Made by a program: the position numbers and the translations under genes. Positions 35,488 through 44,269 of a stretch of DNA of 45,329 nucleotides are shown in pieces. The notes under the pieces are model-generated. The model was given only the letters and a program-made list of their open reading frames with translations, was not told the DNA's origin and ran no database searches. The stretch is taken from positions 1-45,329 of the forward strand of contig CALISW010000078.1 of the NCBI GenBank assembly GCA_938041655.1, in the 5' to 3' direction. The DNA comes from an uncultured Thiotrichales bacterium. Lineage in GTDB: Bacteria; Pseudomonadota; Gammaproteobacteria; CAZUMV01. Each line of letters begins with the position of its first letter. Position 1 is the stretch's first letter.

Positions 35488-36671
35488 ACTCAAATCGAAT
35501 CATTACTTTGATTGTGATACTGGTACTTATGTTGTGTGCCTACTGGTTTTCGCAAAATTTTCGTATTGTAGAAAGAGAAGTGAGTACAGGTTATGACGGT
35601 GAAGCCACAAGCAATTCGTATTACGCGGCACGGCAGTTTCTACGTCGCATGGGATATGACGCACGAACCTTGAGCACTCTCGATCTACATAATCAGGTTT
35701 ATGGTGAAAACACCACCCTATTGTACTTTGGTAATCGCCAGAATCTGGGAGAACAACGCTCGCAACAACTATTGGACTGGGTAGAACGCGGTGGGCATTT
35801 ATTATTGACCCCACAAAACATTCTCGACGCCGATGACCCCGAAGAAGATGCACCACTAGATCCGATACTCGATACACTCGAAATCTATGCCTACTATTCA
35901 GACTATGAAGAGATGGATGTGGAAAATGAGGATGACACTGATGAATGGAATGAGGAAGAGGATGACGAGCTCGACTTGAGCGAACTAACAATTGATGGTT
36001 ATCCAACCAATACTTTCCTCTACTCTGCGGAACGTTTGGTCGGCACGATTCCCGGCGATCAAACAGCGAGTGATATGTACGGTGTTCAGTGGCTGTCACG
36101 CGCACTAGGCAGCGGAAATGTGTCGGTGATAACAGATTTTTCACCATTTCAAAATTATCAATTGGACCAGCATGACAATGCTCAACTACTAAGACTGGTT
36201 GCTGGAATACACGCCAATCAAGGGAATGTAATCTGGCTACTGCATGATACCGATATGCCGCCCCTGTGGCGCTTGATTCTGAACTCCGCTCTACCGGTAG
36301 TAGTGAGTTGTGCGACTATATTACTGGTTTGGCTGTGGGGCTCACTCTTCAGGTTTGGTCCGATTGTGCGCGAACCGGAACCAGAACAACGACAACTACT
36401 GGAGCATCTGGATGCAGCAGGCTACCACCAGAGAAAGCACGCCCCAAGCAAATTATTTAGCACCACCCAAGGCGCGGTACTGAAAAAAATCGCGCGGCTC
36501 TACCCACAGTGGTCAACTCTTGAGTATCAAGATAAAACTGAATTACTATTGGACCAGCTCAAGCTCACCGAATCCGGTGCAAGACTGGTATTAAGCAAAC
36601 CCACTGAGATGATGCCCAATGAGTTTTATGCGGCCATCAAAACACTTCAAACAATCAGGAAATCAATATGA
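35484..36671 (+). CDS. DUF4350-domain membrane-anchored protein
   Basis: The 395-residue protein has an N-terminal membrane anchor, then a domain resembling DUF4350 (G-A-G-type Rossmann-like): Y-Y-A-A-R-Q-F-L-R-R-M-G-Y-D-A-R, L-L-Y-F-G-N-R and W-V-E-R-G-G-H-L-L-L-T-P. A very acidic stretch (about 140-185) follows, and a second membrane segment lies near 270-290 before a cytoplasmic tail. The GTG start gives a GTGA overlap with the DUF4129 stop; an ATG at 35460 would give a longer overlap without a ribosome site. It belongs to the MoxR-DUF58 operon. Function unknown. Confidence 0.82.
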   Translation: MNSNRIITLIVILVLMLCAYWFSQNFRIVEREVSTGYDGEATSNSYYAARQFLRRMGYDARTLSTLDLHNQVYGENTTLLYFGNRQNLGEQRSQQLLDWVERGGHLLLTPQNILDADDPEEDAPLDPILDTLEIYAYYSDYEEMDVENEDDTDEWNEEEDDELDLSELTIDGYPTNTFLYSAERLVGTIPGDQTASDMYGVQWLSRALGSGNVSVITDFSPFQNYQLDQHDNAQLLRLVAGIHANQGNVIWLLHDTDMPPLWRLILNSALPVVVSCATILLVWLWGSLFRFGPIVREPEPEQRQLLEHLDAAGYHQRKHAPSKLFSTTQGAVLKKIARLYPQWSTLEYQDKTELLLDQLKLTESGARLVLSKPTEMMPNEFYAAIKTLQTIRKSI

Positions 36672-37660
36672 GTGAAACCCCAGCTACTGATACCGAAAAC
36701 ACAGCCAACCCCGAAGCGACACGCGCTGTAAATGCCATTCTTGCAGAGATATCAAAAGCCGTTGTTGGTCAACAACAGGTAATACGGGAAGTATTAATCG
36801 CCTTGCTTGCCAGTGGACATATCTTATTGGAAGGTGTTCCGGGTCTGGGTAAAACCCTTTTAGTGAAAGCGTTGGCAAAATGCTTTGAAGGCGATTTTTC
36901 CAGAATTCAATTCACTCCGGACTTGATGCCGGCTGATGTGACCGGTCACGTTATCTACGATATGGCTAACAACAAGTTCAACACTCATAAAGGACCCATA
37001 TTCACCAACCTGTTGCTGGCAGATGAAATTAACCGGGCACCGGCGAAAACCCAGGCAGCACTATTGGAGGTGATGCAGGAGTATCAAGCAACCATTGAAG
37101 GTACTTCACACGCAGTGCCCAAACCTTTTATGACACTCGCCACCCAAAACCCGCTTGAACAAGAAGGCACCTACCCGCTACCTGAAGCTCAACTCGACCG
37201 CTTTTTGATGAAAGTACTGATTGATTACCCGGAAGAAGAACAAGAGCAGTTACTAGTGAAAGTTGTCACGGGTGAACGAATCGGTGATGCCTTGAGTGTA
37301 GATGCTGTGTCAAAAATAATTAACGCTGAAACCATACAAAAATTACAACTGTACTGCGCCAGAATAAAAGTTGATCAAGCCATCATTGAATACTGTGTGC
37401 GCCTGGTTAGAGCTACACGAAGCTGGCAAGGCATCAGTATTGGTGCTGGACCACGAGGTAGTATAGCGCTGGTAAGATGTGCTCGCGCCGCGGCATTGCT
37501 GGCTGGCAGAGACTATGTCACACCGGACGACGTCAAGAATATAGCCCTGCCCGCTTTGCGACACAGGATTGAGGTTTCACCCGAACTCGAAATGGAAGGA
37601 CACACCTCCGACCAGATATTGACCAACCTTATTAACCAGGTTGAAACGCCCCGGCTATGA
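36668..37660 (+). CDS. MoxR-family AAA+ ATPase
   Basis: The 330-residue AAA+ protein has Walker A G-V-P-G-L-G-K-T at residues 56-63, Walker B L-L-A-D-E-I-N at 116-122, and the MoxR block T-L-A-T-Q-N-P-L-E-Q-E-G-T-Y-P-L-P-E-A-Q-L-D-R. MoxR ATPases act as chaperones that mature or insert cofactors into partner complexes, often with a DUF58 or VWA protein. Its start and its stop both overlap neighbours by 4 bp. Partners here should be the DUF58 protein downstream and the membrane proteins upstream; the client is not apparent. Confidence 0.95.
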   Translation: MSETPATDTENTANPEATRAVNAILAEISKAVVGQQQVIREVLIALLASGHILLEGVPGLGKTLLVKALAKCFEGDFSRIQFTPDLMPADVTGHVIYDMANNKFNTHKGPIFTNLLLADEINRAPAKTQAALLEVMQEYQATIEGTSHAVPKPFMTLATQNPLEQEGTYPLPEAQLDRFLMKVLIDYPEEEQEQLLVKVVTGERIGDALSVDAVSKIINAETIQKLQLYCARIKVDQAIIEYCVRLVRATRSWQGISIGAGPRGSIALVRCARAAALLAGRDYVTPDDVKNIALPALRHRIEVSPELEMEGHTSDQILTNLINQVETPRL

Positions 37661-38958
37661 TCGCAGCCAGTCGTTTTTATCAGGCCGCCTGCATCTTTGT
37701 GGTGCTGGGCTTGCTTGCGAGTTTCAAAGGTGCAGAACAGGCCTGGTGGATAATGGCTGCTATCTTCCTGCTTTGCGTAGCGGTAGATGCGCTGCTGGTT
37801 TTTAAAAACCCGAATCTGACTGTCGAACGAGAACTACCACAGTCGCTGCCTCTTGGTGTTTGGCAGGCACTGGCGATAAAAATAACCAACCCCGGCAACA
37901 GCAACTTTACTTTTGATATTCATGACCATCACCCCAGCCAAATTCTAAGCCGCGGTCAACCACAAACTATCAATCTTGGTGCCGGTACCGATGCTTTGTA
38001 TCGCTATGACATACAGGCAGTGGAGCGTGGTGATGCCAGCTTCCCGCTAACCCAGATCAAATTAAAATCGCCATTGGGCTTATGGCATCGACTGATCAAG
38101 GTCGAGAATGAAGACACCTGCCGGGTGCATCCTAACTTTGCGGCCGTTTCAAAATTCGCATTGCTCGCGCTGGATAATCGCCTGAGTCAAATGGGGATCC
38201 TGAAAAAACGTCGGCGAGGAGAAGGTCAGGACTTTCATCAGCTAAGAGACTATCGCAAGGGAGACTCGTTACGACAGATAGACTGGAAAGCCACCAGTCG
38301 CATGCGTAAACCAATCTCGAAAGAATATCAGGACGAGCGCGACCAACAAATAGTCATGTTGCTCGATTGTGGCTACCGTATGCGCACCAAAGATGATGAC
38401 GTCTCGCACTTTGATCAAAGCTTGAATGCCACTCTGTTACTTTCCTATGTCGCATTACGCCAGGGTGATGCCGTTGGCCTGGGTACTTTTGGTGGTAATA
38501 ATCGCTGGCTTGCGCCGGTCAAAGGTGTTGCGCTGGTCAAGAGAATTCTCGAATCTATTTATGATTTACGCGCGACCCGGGAATCACCCGATTATTCACA
38601 GGTTGCTCGCGACCTGATTTTGCGCCAACGTAAACGATCGCTGGTTGTAATAATTACCAATATCAGGGATAGCGACAGTGATGACATCTTGCCTGCCGTT
38701 CGCTTGCTGAGCAAACAACATCTGGTGTTGTTAGTCAGCATGCAAGAAAAAGTTTTAGATAAAGTACTCGATGCACCAGTCAACAAACTCAACGATGCCG
38801 TCAGGTTATCTGCCACTCACGAATTTATTGAACACCGTAACAACGCCATCAATAAACTAAGGGCACACGGTGTAGTTTGTATCGACACTACACCTGAAGA
38901 TTTATCTGTCAGCCTGGTCAATGCCTATCTGGATATAAAATCATCCGGTAAATTATAA
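37657..38958 (+). CDS. DUF58-domain protein
   Basis: The 433-residue protein has two N-terminal membrane segments (residues about 6-40), a beta-rich middle part, and the DUF58 signature R-D-Y-R-K-G-D-S-L-R-Q-I-D-W-K-A-T-S-R followed by a VWA-like strand. The usual metal site of VWA domains (D-x-S-x-S) is replaced by L-L-D-C-G-Y-R-M, a variant known in some DUF58 members, so metal-dependent binding may be lost. DUF58 proteins are the regular partners of MoxR ATPases. It ends the six-gene set; trmO begins 2 bp later. Confidence 0.92.
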   Translation: MIAASRFYQAACIFVVLGLLASFKGAEQAWWIMAAIFLLCVAVDALLVFKNPNLTVERELPQSLPLGVWQALAIKITNPGNSNFTFDIHDHHPSQILSRGQPQTINLGAGTDALYRYDIQAVERGDASFPLTQIKLKSPLGLWHRLIKVENEDTCRVHPNFAAVSKFALLALDNRLSQMGILKKRRRGEGQDFHQLRDYRKGDSLRQIDWKATSRMRKPISKEYQDERDQQIVMLLDCGYRMRTKDDDVSHFDQSLNATLLLSYVALRQGDAVGLGTFGGNNRWLAPVKGVALVKRILESIYDLRATRESPDYSQVARDLILRQRKRSLVVIITNIRDSDSDDILPAVRLLSKQHLVLLVSMQEKVLDKVLDAPVNKLNDAVRLSATHEFIEHRNNAINKLRAHGVVCIDTTPEDLSVSLVNAYLDIKSSGKL

Positions 38959-38960
38959 GT

Positions 38961-39674
38961 ATGAGCGACAGCATTAATTTCAATATCATTGGTATTGCAC
39001 ATACGCCCTATAAACAAAAGTTTGGTATTCCTCGCCAGCCCGGTCTCGCCCCTGACATACCAGGCACTCTTGTAATTAATCCCCCCTTCAATCGAGAAGA
39101 AGCATTTCGCTCGATAGAAGAATTTTCCCACTTGTGGGTGAGCTTTGTGTTTCATGGAATTCAACAGAACAAATGGCAAGCCATGGTTCGCCCCCCACGG
39201 CTCGGGGGTAACAAGAAGGTAGGTGTGTTTGCCAGCCGCTCAACCCATCGCCCTAACCCGCTCGGCCTTTCTGTGGTTAAACTTGAAAGCATCGAGATCA
39301 AGCCGCAACAACTGTTGCTACACATCAGCTCGCATGACCTGCTCGATCAAACACCCGTGGTAGACATCAAACCCTACTTGCCGTATTCGGATGCTATCGA
39401 GACCGCGAGCAATGGCTATGCACCCGCTCCTGAGAGTAACCTGTATGAAGTGAAATTTTCAAAACAAAGTCTGGATTTCATTGATCGCTGGCAACATCAA
39501 CAGGCAGAAAACCTTAAATCACAACTGGTCAGCATTCTCTCGCAGGACCCACGCCCGGCTTACAGTAAAGATGATCCGCAGCGACAAAGTTACGGAATGA
39601 AGCTGTATAACCTTGATATTCAATTTTCGATTGAAAACAACTGTATGAAAATCGACGATATAACGCAGATTTAG
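38961..39674 (+). CDS. trmO: tRNA (N6-threonylcarbamoyladenosine(37)-N6)-methyltransferase TrmO
   Basis: TrmO (formerly TsaA/YaeB) methylates the t6A at position 37 of threonine tRNA that reads ACY codons. It is a beta-barrel SAM enzyme, not a Rossmann one. The 237 residues show I-G-I-A-H-T-P-Y, K-F-G-I-P-R-Q-P-G-L, V-F-A-S-R-S-T-H-R-P-N-P-L-G-L-S and D-Q-T-P-V-V-D-I-K-P-Y-L-P-Y, all standard for the family. It follows the DUF58 gene by 2 bp and may be carried on the operon transcript without functional relation. Confidence 0.95.
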   Translation: MSDSINFNIIGIAHTPYKQKFGIPRQPGLAPDIPGTLVINPPFNREEAFRSIEEFSHLWVSFVFHGIQQNKWQAMVRPPRLGGNKKVGVFASRSTHRPNPLGLSVVKLESIEIKPQQLLLHISSHDLLDQTPVVDIKPYLPYSDAIETASNGYAPAPESNLYEVKFSKQSLDFIDRWQHQQAENLKSQLVSILSQDPRPAYSKDDPQRQSYGMKLYNLDIQFSIENNCMKIDDITQI

Positions 39675-39759
39675 CTTTTCATACTTGTATTTAGGCTTTC
39701 AGGCCTTATTATTTTGACACGCGGAATATTCCGCTCCTTTATACGAATGGAGTTTAATA

Positions 39760-40197
39760 ATGGATTTAATGAAAATTGGCACACAAATGCTGATGCGTAA
39801 AATGATCGGTGGCAACGCTGGCAATGCTGTGTCTGCCCTTTCTGGTTTACTCGGTGGTAGCAAAAGTGATGATGGTACTGAGACACCTGATATCGGTGGC
39901 TTGCTTTCAAAAATGCAAGGCAATGAAACTGGTGGCGACATAACTCAGCTAGCGGCTTCCTGGTTAGGTAAAGGAGACAATGAACAACCGTCTCTCGAGC
40001 AACTGAAAAGCATATTTGGCGGCGAAAAAATTGCTGCATTCGCTGCAGAGATGGGTACAGATGAAGCGACTGCTGTCTCTGGTCTGCAAGAAGCAATTCC
40101 AGGCATGGTTGATCAAGCTAGTCCTGAAGGTAATCTTCTGGATAGCCTTGGTGGTATTGGTGGTTTAGCCAGTATGGCCAGTAAACTTTTAAAGTAA
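39760..40197 (+). CDS. YidB-like (DUF937) protein
   Basis: The 145-residue protein is Gly-rich at its N terminus (M-L-M-R-K-M-I-G-G-N-A-G-N-A, G-L-L-G-G-S) and then has the YidB pattern: W-L-G-K-G-D-N-E-Q-P-S-L-E-Q-L, F-G-G-E-K-I-A-A-F-A, M-G-T-D-E-A-T-A and I-P-G-M-V-D-Q-A-S-P-E-G. DUF937 proteins have no proven function. GGAG lies 8 nt before the ATG and a strong terminator follows, so it is a single gene. The neighbouring convergent YebE-like gene shares the terminator. Confidence 0.85.
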   Translation: MDLMKIGTQMLMRKMIGGNAGNAVSALSGLLGGSKSDDGTETPDIGGLLSKMQGNETGGDITQLAASWLGKGDNEQPSLEQLKSIFGGEKIAAFAAEMGTDEATAVSGLQEAIPGMVDQASPEGNLLDSLGGIGGLASMASKLLK

Positions 40198-40210
40198 CTC
40201 GTTAAAAATA

Positions 40211-40246
40211 AAAGGGGCAGCGTTGAATCAACGCTGCCCCTTTTTT
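40211..40246. terminator. bidirectional terminator between the YidB-like and YebE-like genes
   Basis: A perfect 14-bp stem (AAAGGGGCAGCGTT with AACGCTGCCCCTTT) with loop GAATC has T-runs on both strands. It serves the plus-strand gene ending at 40197 and the minus-strand gene ending at 40256. Confidence 0.93.
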
Positions 40247-40255
40247 ATTGCCTGA

Positions 40256-40951
40256 CTAAGCTGTCAGTGTCAGAGCTTGGGTCTCGATCGATGTAACCAG
40301 ATCTGCCGGCAGCTCCAGCAGTTCGGCAAGTCTCGCCAGATATTCACTATCTTCTTCAACCGACTTGTCCAATACAACCAGAGATGACAAATACACTTCC
40401 GAAGCAACCTGCATAGATTGAACATCTACTGCAATGGTCTCTGCGCTCAACAACTCCATGTTAATGGAATTAATCACGTCTTCATCGAGACCCAGTTTAT
40501 CTGCCAGATCATGGATTTTCTGCTGCTCTTCAATGCCGATGTGACCATCAGTATTGGCGGCAGACACCATTGAACGCAGCAATAACTTGCCGCGAGTTTG
40601 GGCTTCATCACCGCTCAGCTCTGCCACCGGCTTTTCTTCACGACCAACAAAGTTCGGATTATTGGCTTTCCAGCCTTGAAAGGCGTTATAAGCCAGCCCG
40701 CCGACGGCTGCCAGACTACCCAGTTTGAGCACACCGCCAGTGATTGCCCTGCCGCCACGCGTACCAAGCATGATAGCTAAAACGCCAGCGACCGCAGCTC
40801 CTTTGCTCAGCTTACCGAGCATGGCATCGCGAGCTGGACCCGGTTCAGGTAAATCCAGCTTTTGCTCTGCCAGGTCAGTGCCTTTTTCCGCCAGAGCTTT
40901 GCCTTTTGCTATCAATTCTTCTAATAATAATTGCGCATCCATCTTTTCCAT
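40256..40951 (-). CDS. YebE-like (DUF533, TerB-fold) inner-membrane protein
   Basis: The 231-residue protein has a short N-terminal helix, a Gly/Ala-rich hydrophobic region (about residues 55-92: A-V-A-G-V-L-A-I-M-L-G, G-G-R-A-I-T-G-G-V-L-K-L-G-S-L-A-A-V-G-G-L-A) and a C-terminal TerB-like helical domain with M-V-S-A-A-N-T-D-G-H-I-G-I-E-E-Q and the acidic metal-type pattern. E. coli YebE belongs to this family and responds to envelope stress; its activity is unknown. GGAGG lies 4 nt before the ATG at 40951, so a frame opening 26 codons further upstream is rejected as the start. Confidence 0.88.
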   Translation of the reverse strand: MEKMDAQLLLEELIAKGKALAEKGTDLAEQKLDLPEPGPARDAMLGKLSKGAAVAGVLAIMLGTRGGRAITGGVLKLGSLAAVGGLAYNAFQGWKANNPNFVGREEKPVAELSGDEAQTRGKLLLRSMVSAANTDGHIGIEEQQKIHDLADKLGLDEDVINSINMELLSAETIAVDVQSMQVASEVYLSSLVVLDKSVEEDSEYLARLAELLELPADLVTSIETQALTLTA

Positions 40952-41306
40952 ATTGCCTCCAAAAAGGCTGAAATTCAGTGAACACAAGCCTAGGTGATGC
41001 GAAGTTTCAGTACAATAGGCTCGAAACATTGTTCACCACAATCAACAAGTACAGCCCCCTGTTCGAAGAATTCTAACGAAAGATACCCAAGTTACTGTTT
41101 TAAATGGTTTTTTATTGAAGCATACTTCATCCGGAATCGAGGACGTATACACGTCCATTAAAAAGCGTGTATTAAAGCTCTAACAGAGCGCTCAAAAGCC
41201 TGTATTTCCTTGCTTTCACTGGTTTAATCCGGTAAATTAGCGCGCCTTTATGGGGTTAGATGTATGAACAATAACCCTGCAGATACAGACACTTGGAGCA
41301 ACGCTC
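40952..41306. other. 355-bp intergenic region before rplM with two hairpins
   Basis: This is the only gene-free stretch over 300 bp. It contains GGACGT-ATAC-ACGTCC, a 6-bp stem with a tetraloop (41141-41156), and GCTCT-AAC-AGAGC (41177-41189), both upstream of the likely rplM promoter. I see no tRNA, no sizeable ORF with a ribosome site and no named riboswitch. The left end holds the ribosome site of the YebE-like gene. Confidence 0.5.
41210..41246 (+). promoter_or_regulatory. probable rplM-rpsI promoter with GC-rich discriminator
   Basis: TTGCTT (41210-41215) and TAAATT (41233-41238) are 17 bp apart, followed by AGCGCGCC. A G/C-only discriminator is typical of ribosomal promoters under stringent (ppGpp) control. 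The leader to the ATG at 41307 would be about 60 nt. Confidence 0.4.
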
Positions 41307-41735
41307 ATGAAGACATTCAGCGCCAAACCCGCTGAAGTAAAGCGCGACTGGTACTTGGTTGACGCTACCGACAAAACTCTTGGTCGCCTTTCGACCGAGA
41401 TCGCAAGTCGTCTTCGCGGTAAACATAAGCCGGAATACACCCCTCACGTTGATACTGGCGATTACATCGTTGTGATCAATGCCGAGAAAATAAAAGTAAC
41501 TGGCAACAAAGCAAAAGATAAAATTTACCATCACCATACTGGTTACATTGGTAATCTGAAATCAATAAGCTTTGAAAAACTACAACAGAAGGCACCTGGA
41601 CGGGTGCTGGAAAAAGCAGTCAAAGGCATGCTGCCTCGAAACCCGTTGGGTCGCGCCATGTTCAGAAAACTGAAAGTATACGCAGGCACTGAACACCAGC
41701 ATGCATCTCAACAACCTCAACCGTTAGATATCTAG
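41307..41735 (+). CDS. rplM: 50S ribosomal protein L13
   Basis: L13 is an early-assembling protein of the large subunit. The 142 residues match the full family length, with [15 protein letters not shown] at 16-30, [13 protein letters not shown] and the [11 protein letters not shown] block. TTGGAGC precedes the ATG as ribosome site. It is followed 9 bp later by rpsI in the standard pair. In E. coli L13 represses this operon at the mRNA leader; whether the leader here does so cannot be told. Confidence 0.98.
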   Translation: MKTFSAKPAEVKRDWYLVDATDKTLGRLSTEIASRLRGKHKPEYTPHVDTGDYIVVINAEKIKVTGNKAKDKIYHHHTGYIGNLKSISFEKLQQKAPGRVLEKAVKGMLPRNPLGRAMFRKLKVYAGTEHQHASQQPQPLDI

Positions 41736-41744
41736 GTTAATAGT

Positions 41745-42137
41745 ATGGCTACAGAACAATATTATGGTACTGGCAGACGTAAATCTTCTGCTGCACGCGT
41801 GTTCATGACTAAAGGCACTGGCAAAATCATGATCAACAATCGTCCACTGGACGAATACTTCGGTCGTGAGACTGCACGTATGATCCTGCGTCAACCACTG
41901 GAAGTAACCGAGTCAATCGGTGATTTCGACATTGAAGCTACCGTTACCGGTGGTGGTAATAGTGGTCAGGCTGGTGCGTTACGTCTAGGCATCTCAAGAG
42001 CATTGTTAAAGTATAACGAAAGCTTGCGAGGCGACTTGAGAGCAAAAGGCCTGCTGACTCGTGATGCTCGTGAAGTTGAGCGTAAAAAGGTTGGCTTCCG
42101 TAAAGCCCGTCGCGCTCCTCAGTTCTCAAAGCGTTAA
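41745..42137 (+). CDS. rpsI: 30S ribosomal protein S9
   Basis: S9 has a C-terminal tail that reaches the P-site tRNA. The 130 residues include [24 protein letters not shown] and the invariant basic end [17 protein letters not shown]. It forms the classical operon with rplM and is followed 15 bp later by a strong terminator. Confidence 0.98.
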   Translation: MATEQYYGTGRRKSSAARVFMTKGTGKIMINNRPLDEYFGRETARMILRQPLEVTESIGDFDIEATVTGGGNSGQAGALRLGISRALLKYNESLRGDLRAKGLLTRDAREVERKKVGFRKARRAPQFSKR

Positions 42138-42152
42138 GCTACAATTTCAGAT

Positions 42153-42182
42153 AAAAAAGCCCGGCAAGTCCGGGCTTTTTTA
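42153..42182 (+). terminator. rho-independent terminator of rplM-rpsI
   Basis: AAAAAAGCCCGG and CCGGGCTTTTTT pair around CAAGT, giving a strong stem with a T-run right after rpsI. Confidence 0.93.
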
Positions 42183-42261
42183 TGGCTCAAACATCCTAAT
42201 TATCTGTATTTGTTGATAATATCTACCGCTGTTCTTTTATGTTGATGTAATGGTGGCCTCT

Positions 42262-42963
42262 ATGTCATATAAATATCATTCAAGTCTAGTCGCTTTATTG
42301 CTGACCACCTGTATTGGCAGTGCCATAGCAGAAACTCGAGTACAGCTGACACAAGAGCTGCCTAAACTGGATATCATCTATAACAATACAGTCGTAACCA
42401 TTCAACGCGAGCAAAACCCGGAGCACATATTGAATGGCACCTTTGCCATGACTTCACGCCCCTGCCCACCTGCCTGCATTAGCTCCATTGAACCGGTGGC
42501 CGGGGTTAAAGTAATCGGTGAACTTGAACTATTCAGGTTTCTTGAAGATGAGTATCTCAATGAAAGCGGGCTACTAATCGATGCCCGGTCTATAGACTGG
42601 TTTAAACGCGGCACCATACCCGGTTCAATCAACCTGCCCTCCAATCTAATCAGTAGCAATAACGCTGCAGATGAAACTGAAAACCTGCTTGCTTTGGTCG
42701 AAGCTAACGAACGTTATGATGTTGGACGTATAAAACGTTTTCTCGAAAAACGTGGCTTTATGGAAGGTGACAAAAAAACCGATAAGTATGACTTCACTTA
42801 CGCTAAAAAATTAATCGTCTGGGACAATGGCCCCTGGTCTGACAGCGCAGGGAAAATCATTGCTACCTTTGTCAGTATCGGCTACCCGCTAGAGTATATT
42901 CATTATTACCATGGCGGCATGCAGTCGTGGCAAACACTGGGGCTAACCATAGTCAAACCATGA
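42262..42963 (+). CDS. secreted rhodanese-like protein lacking the catalytic cysteine
   Basis: The 233-residue protein has a signal peptide (to about A-I-A-E, residue 24), a C-P-P-A-C motif at residues 68-72 and a rhodanese fold: L-L-I-D-A-R-S-I-D-W, G-T-I-P-G-S-I-N-L-P and Y-Y-H-G-G-M-Q-S-W. In the family I recall, the active loop reads F-C-N-G-P-W-C. Here it reads W-D-N-G-P-W-S, so D188 and S193 stand where Cys is expected and sulfur transfer is unlikely by the usual route. The ATG at 42262 is preferred (GGTGG 5 nt before) to one four codons upstream. The acyltransferase follows in an ATGA overlap. Confidence 0.82.
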   Translation: MSYKYHSSLVALLLTTCIGSAIAETRVQLTQELPKLDIIYNNTVVTIQREQNPEHILNGTFAMTSRPCPPACISSIEPVAGVKVIGELELFRFLEDEYLNESGLLIDARSIDWFKRGTIPGSINLPSNLISSNNAADETENLLALVEANERYDVGRIKRFLEKRGFMEGDKKTDKYDFTYAKKLIVWDNGPWSDSAGKIIATFVSIGYPLEYIHYYHGGMQSWQTLGLTIVKP

Positions 42964-43733
42964 TCAAATTTTGCAGACGAGTAACGCGCTTTGTACGGCT
43001 GATAATGCTGCTGCTACATGCCGTGCTTAAAACCATACTATTCAAGCATCAAGTGAAAGCGGGCATACCCGAGCAAGCCTATTTCGCACGCGCACAATTA
43101 TTCATGGAAAATATGTGCCGTATTATTGGTCTTGAGCTGATTGTTGAAGGCGAACTACCTGCTGACGAAACAGGGCTGCTAGTCGCAAATCATGTTTCGT
43201 GGATGGATATACCTGTTGTTGGGGCTATCATTCCTTCTTTATTTCTATCAAAGGCTGAAGTCAGAAAATGGCCTTTGATTGGCTGGATTGCTTCCAAGAA
43301 TGGAACCCTGTTCATTGCCAGAGGAAAACAAGGTGCAGCAAGCCAGGCAAATACAGATCTCACCTATGCCTTAAACAATAATGTCAATGTACTGCTGTTT
43401 CCTGAAGGCACCACTAATGACGGCACCTACTTGAGAATTTTTCATCCACGTCTGTATGCCGCTGCTATTGAGAGTAAGTGCCCAGTAATACCGGTCACAC
43501 TGCGCTATGAAGCTATAGATGGCAGTTTGCATCAGGATGTACCCTTTATTGATGAACAGACCTTTATAGGCAATCTATGGCAGGTGCTGGGCAATGATAA
43601 AGTGATCGTTAAGGTGAATGTGCTTGATCCTATTCAGACTACCAATACTGCAAGAAAAGAACTGGCTACTGATTCGCGTGAAGCAGTACACAAAGCATTA
43701 CAATTAGACCCCGTAAAAGCAGAGACGCCCTAG
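42960..43733 (+). CDS. 1-acyl-sn-glycerol-3-phosphate acyltransferase (PlsC-like)
   Basis: The 257-residue inner-membrane enzyme adds an acyl chain to a lysophospholipid, most likely 1-acylglycerol 3-phosphate. The acyltransferase motifs are N-H-V-S-W-M-D at 77-83 (H78, D83), G-T-L-F-I-A-R-G near 115-122, and F-P-E-G-T-T at 147-152, followed by C-P-V-I-P-V-T. A hydrophobic helix lies at residues 10-28. Several PlsC homologues often exist in one genome, so the precise substrate is uncertain. It starts in the stop of the rhodanese-like gene. Confidence 0.9.
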   Translation: MIKFCRRVTRFVRLIMLLLHAVLKTILFKHQVKAGIPEQAYFARAQLFMENMCRIIGLELIVEGELPADETGLLVANHVSWMDIPVVGAIIPSLFLSKAEVRKWPLIGWIASKNGTLFIARGKQGAASQANTDLTYALNNNVNVLLFPEGTTNDGTYLRIFHPRLYAAAIESKCPVIPVTLRYEAIDGSLHQDVPFIDEQTFIGNLWQVLGNDKVIVKVNVLDPIQTTNTARKELATDSREAVHKALQLDPVKAETP

Positions 43734-43816
43734 CCGGAACCCGGCAATCAAGCTATTATCGCGGAACTTAATACCCCGAATACGGGACTAAGCATTACTA
43801 TTGGAGGGTTGGATTA

Positions 43817-44248
43817 ATGAAATCTTTTAAAATTGTTTCTTTACTTGTTTTACTCGCTTTATCAAGCACTGTGTTAGCTGCTGGAAAAATCATTTGGTCA
43901 GAAAAGAATGCGTCTGGTGGTAACGATATGCATATGTACGTGTTCTGGTCAGAAACCTGCCCACATTGTGAAGTGGCAGTTCCCTTCATGAAAGACATGG
44001 AGAAGAAGCACTCATGGTTAAATGTTGAATTCAAAGAAGTATCGAAATCACCAAAAAACATGGAGCTTTACCGGGCAATGGCTACAGCAATTGGTGAAGA
44101 CGCTCGCCTGGTACCCGCCTTTTTATGGTGCGGCACAATGTACTCCGGTTATGGTGATAATGAAACCACAGGAGAATGGCTTATCGATACTCTGGAAGAA
44201 TGTAAAGAAGACCCAAGAGCCTATCAAGAACAGTGGGGTAAAAAGTAA
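43817..44248 (+). CDS. periplasmic thioredoxin-fold protein with CPHC motif
   Basis: The 143-residue protein has a signal peptide (cut near V-L-A-A, residue 22) and a thioredoxin fold with C-P-H-C at residues 48-51, the DsbA type of active site, and V-P-A-F as the cis-Pro loop. It lacks the helical insert of DsbA, so it is closer to small thioredoxin-like proteins. Extra Cys in L-W-C-G and E-E-C-K could form a second disulfide. A disulfide or reductase role in the periplasm is likely; the partner is unknown. GGAGG lies 9 nt before the ATG. Confidence 0.85.
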   Translation: MKSFKIVSLLVLLALSSTVLAAGKIIWSEKNASGGNDMHMYVFWSETCPHCEVAVPFMKDMEKKHSWLNVEFKEVSKSPKNMELYRAMATAIGEDARLVPAFLWCGTMYSGYGDNETTGEWLIDTLEECKEDPRAYQEQWGKK

Positions 44249-44269
44249 ACATCCAGTTTACAAAGATAA

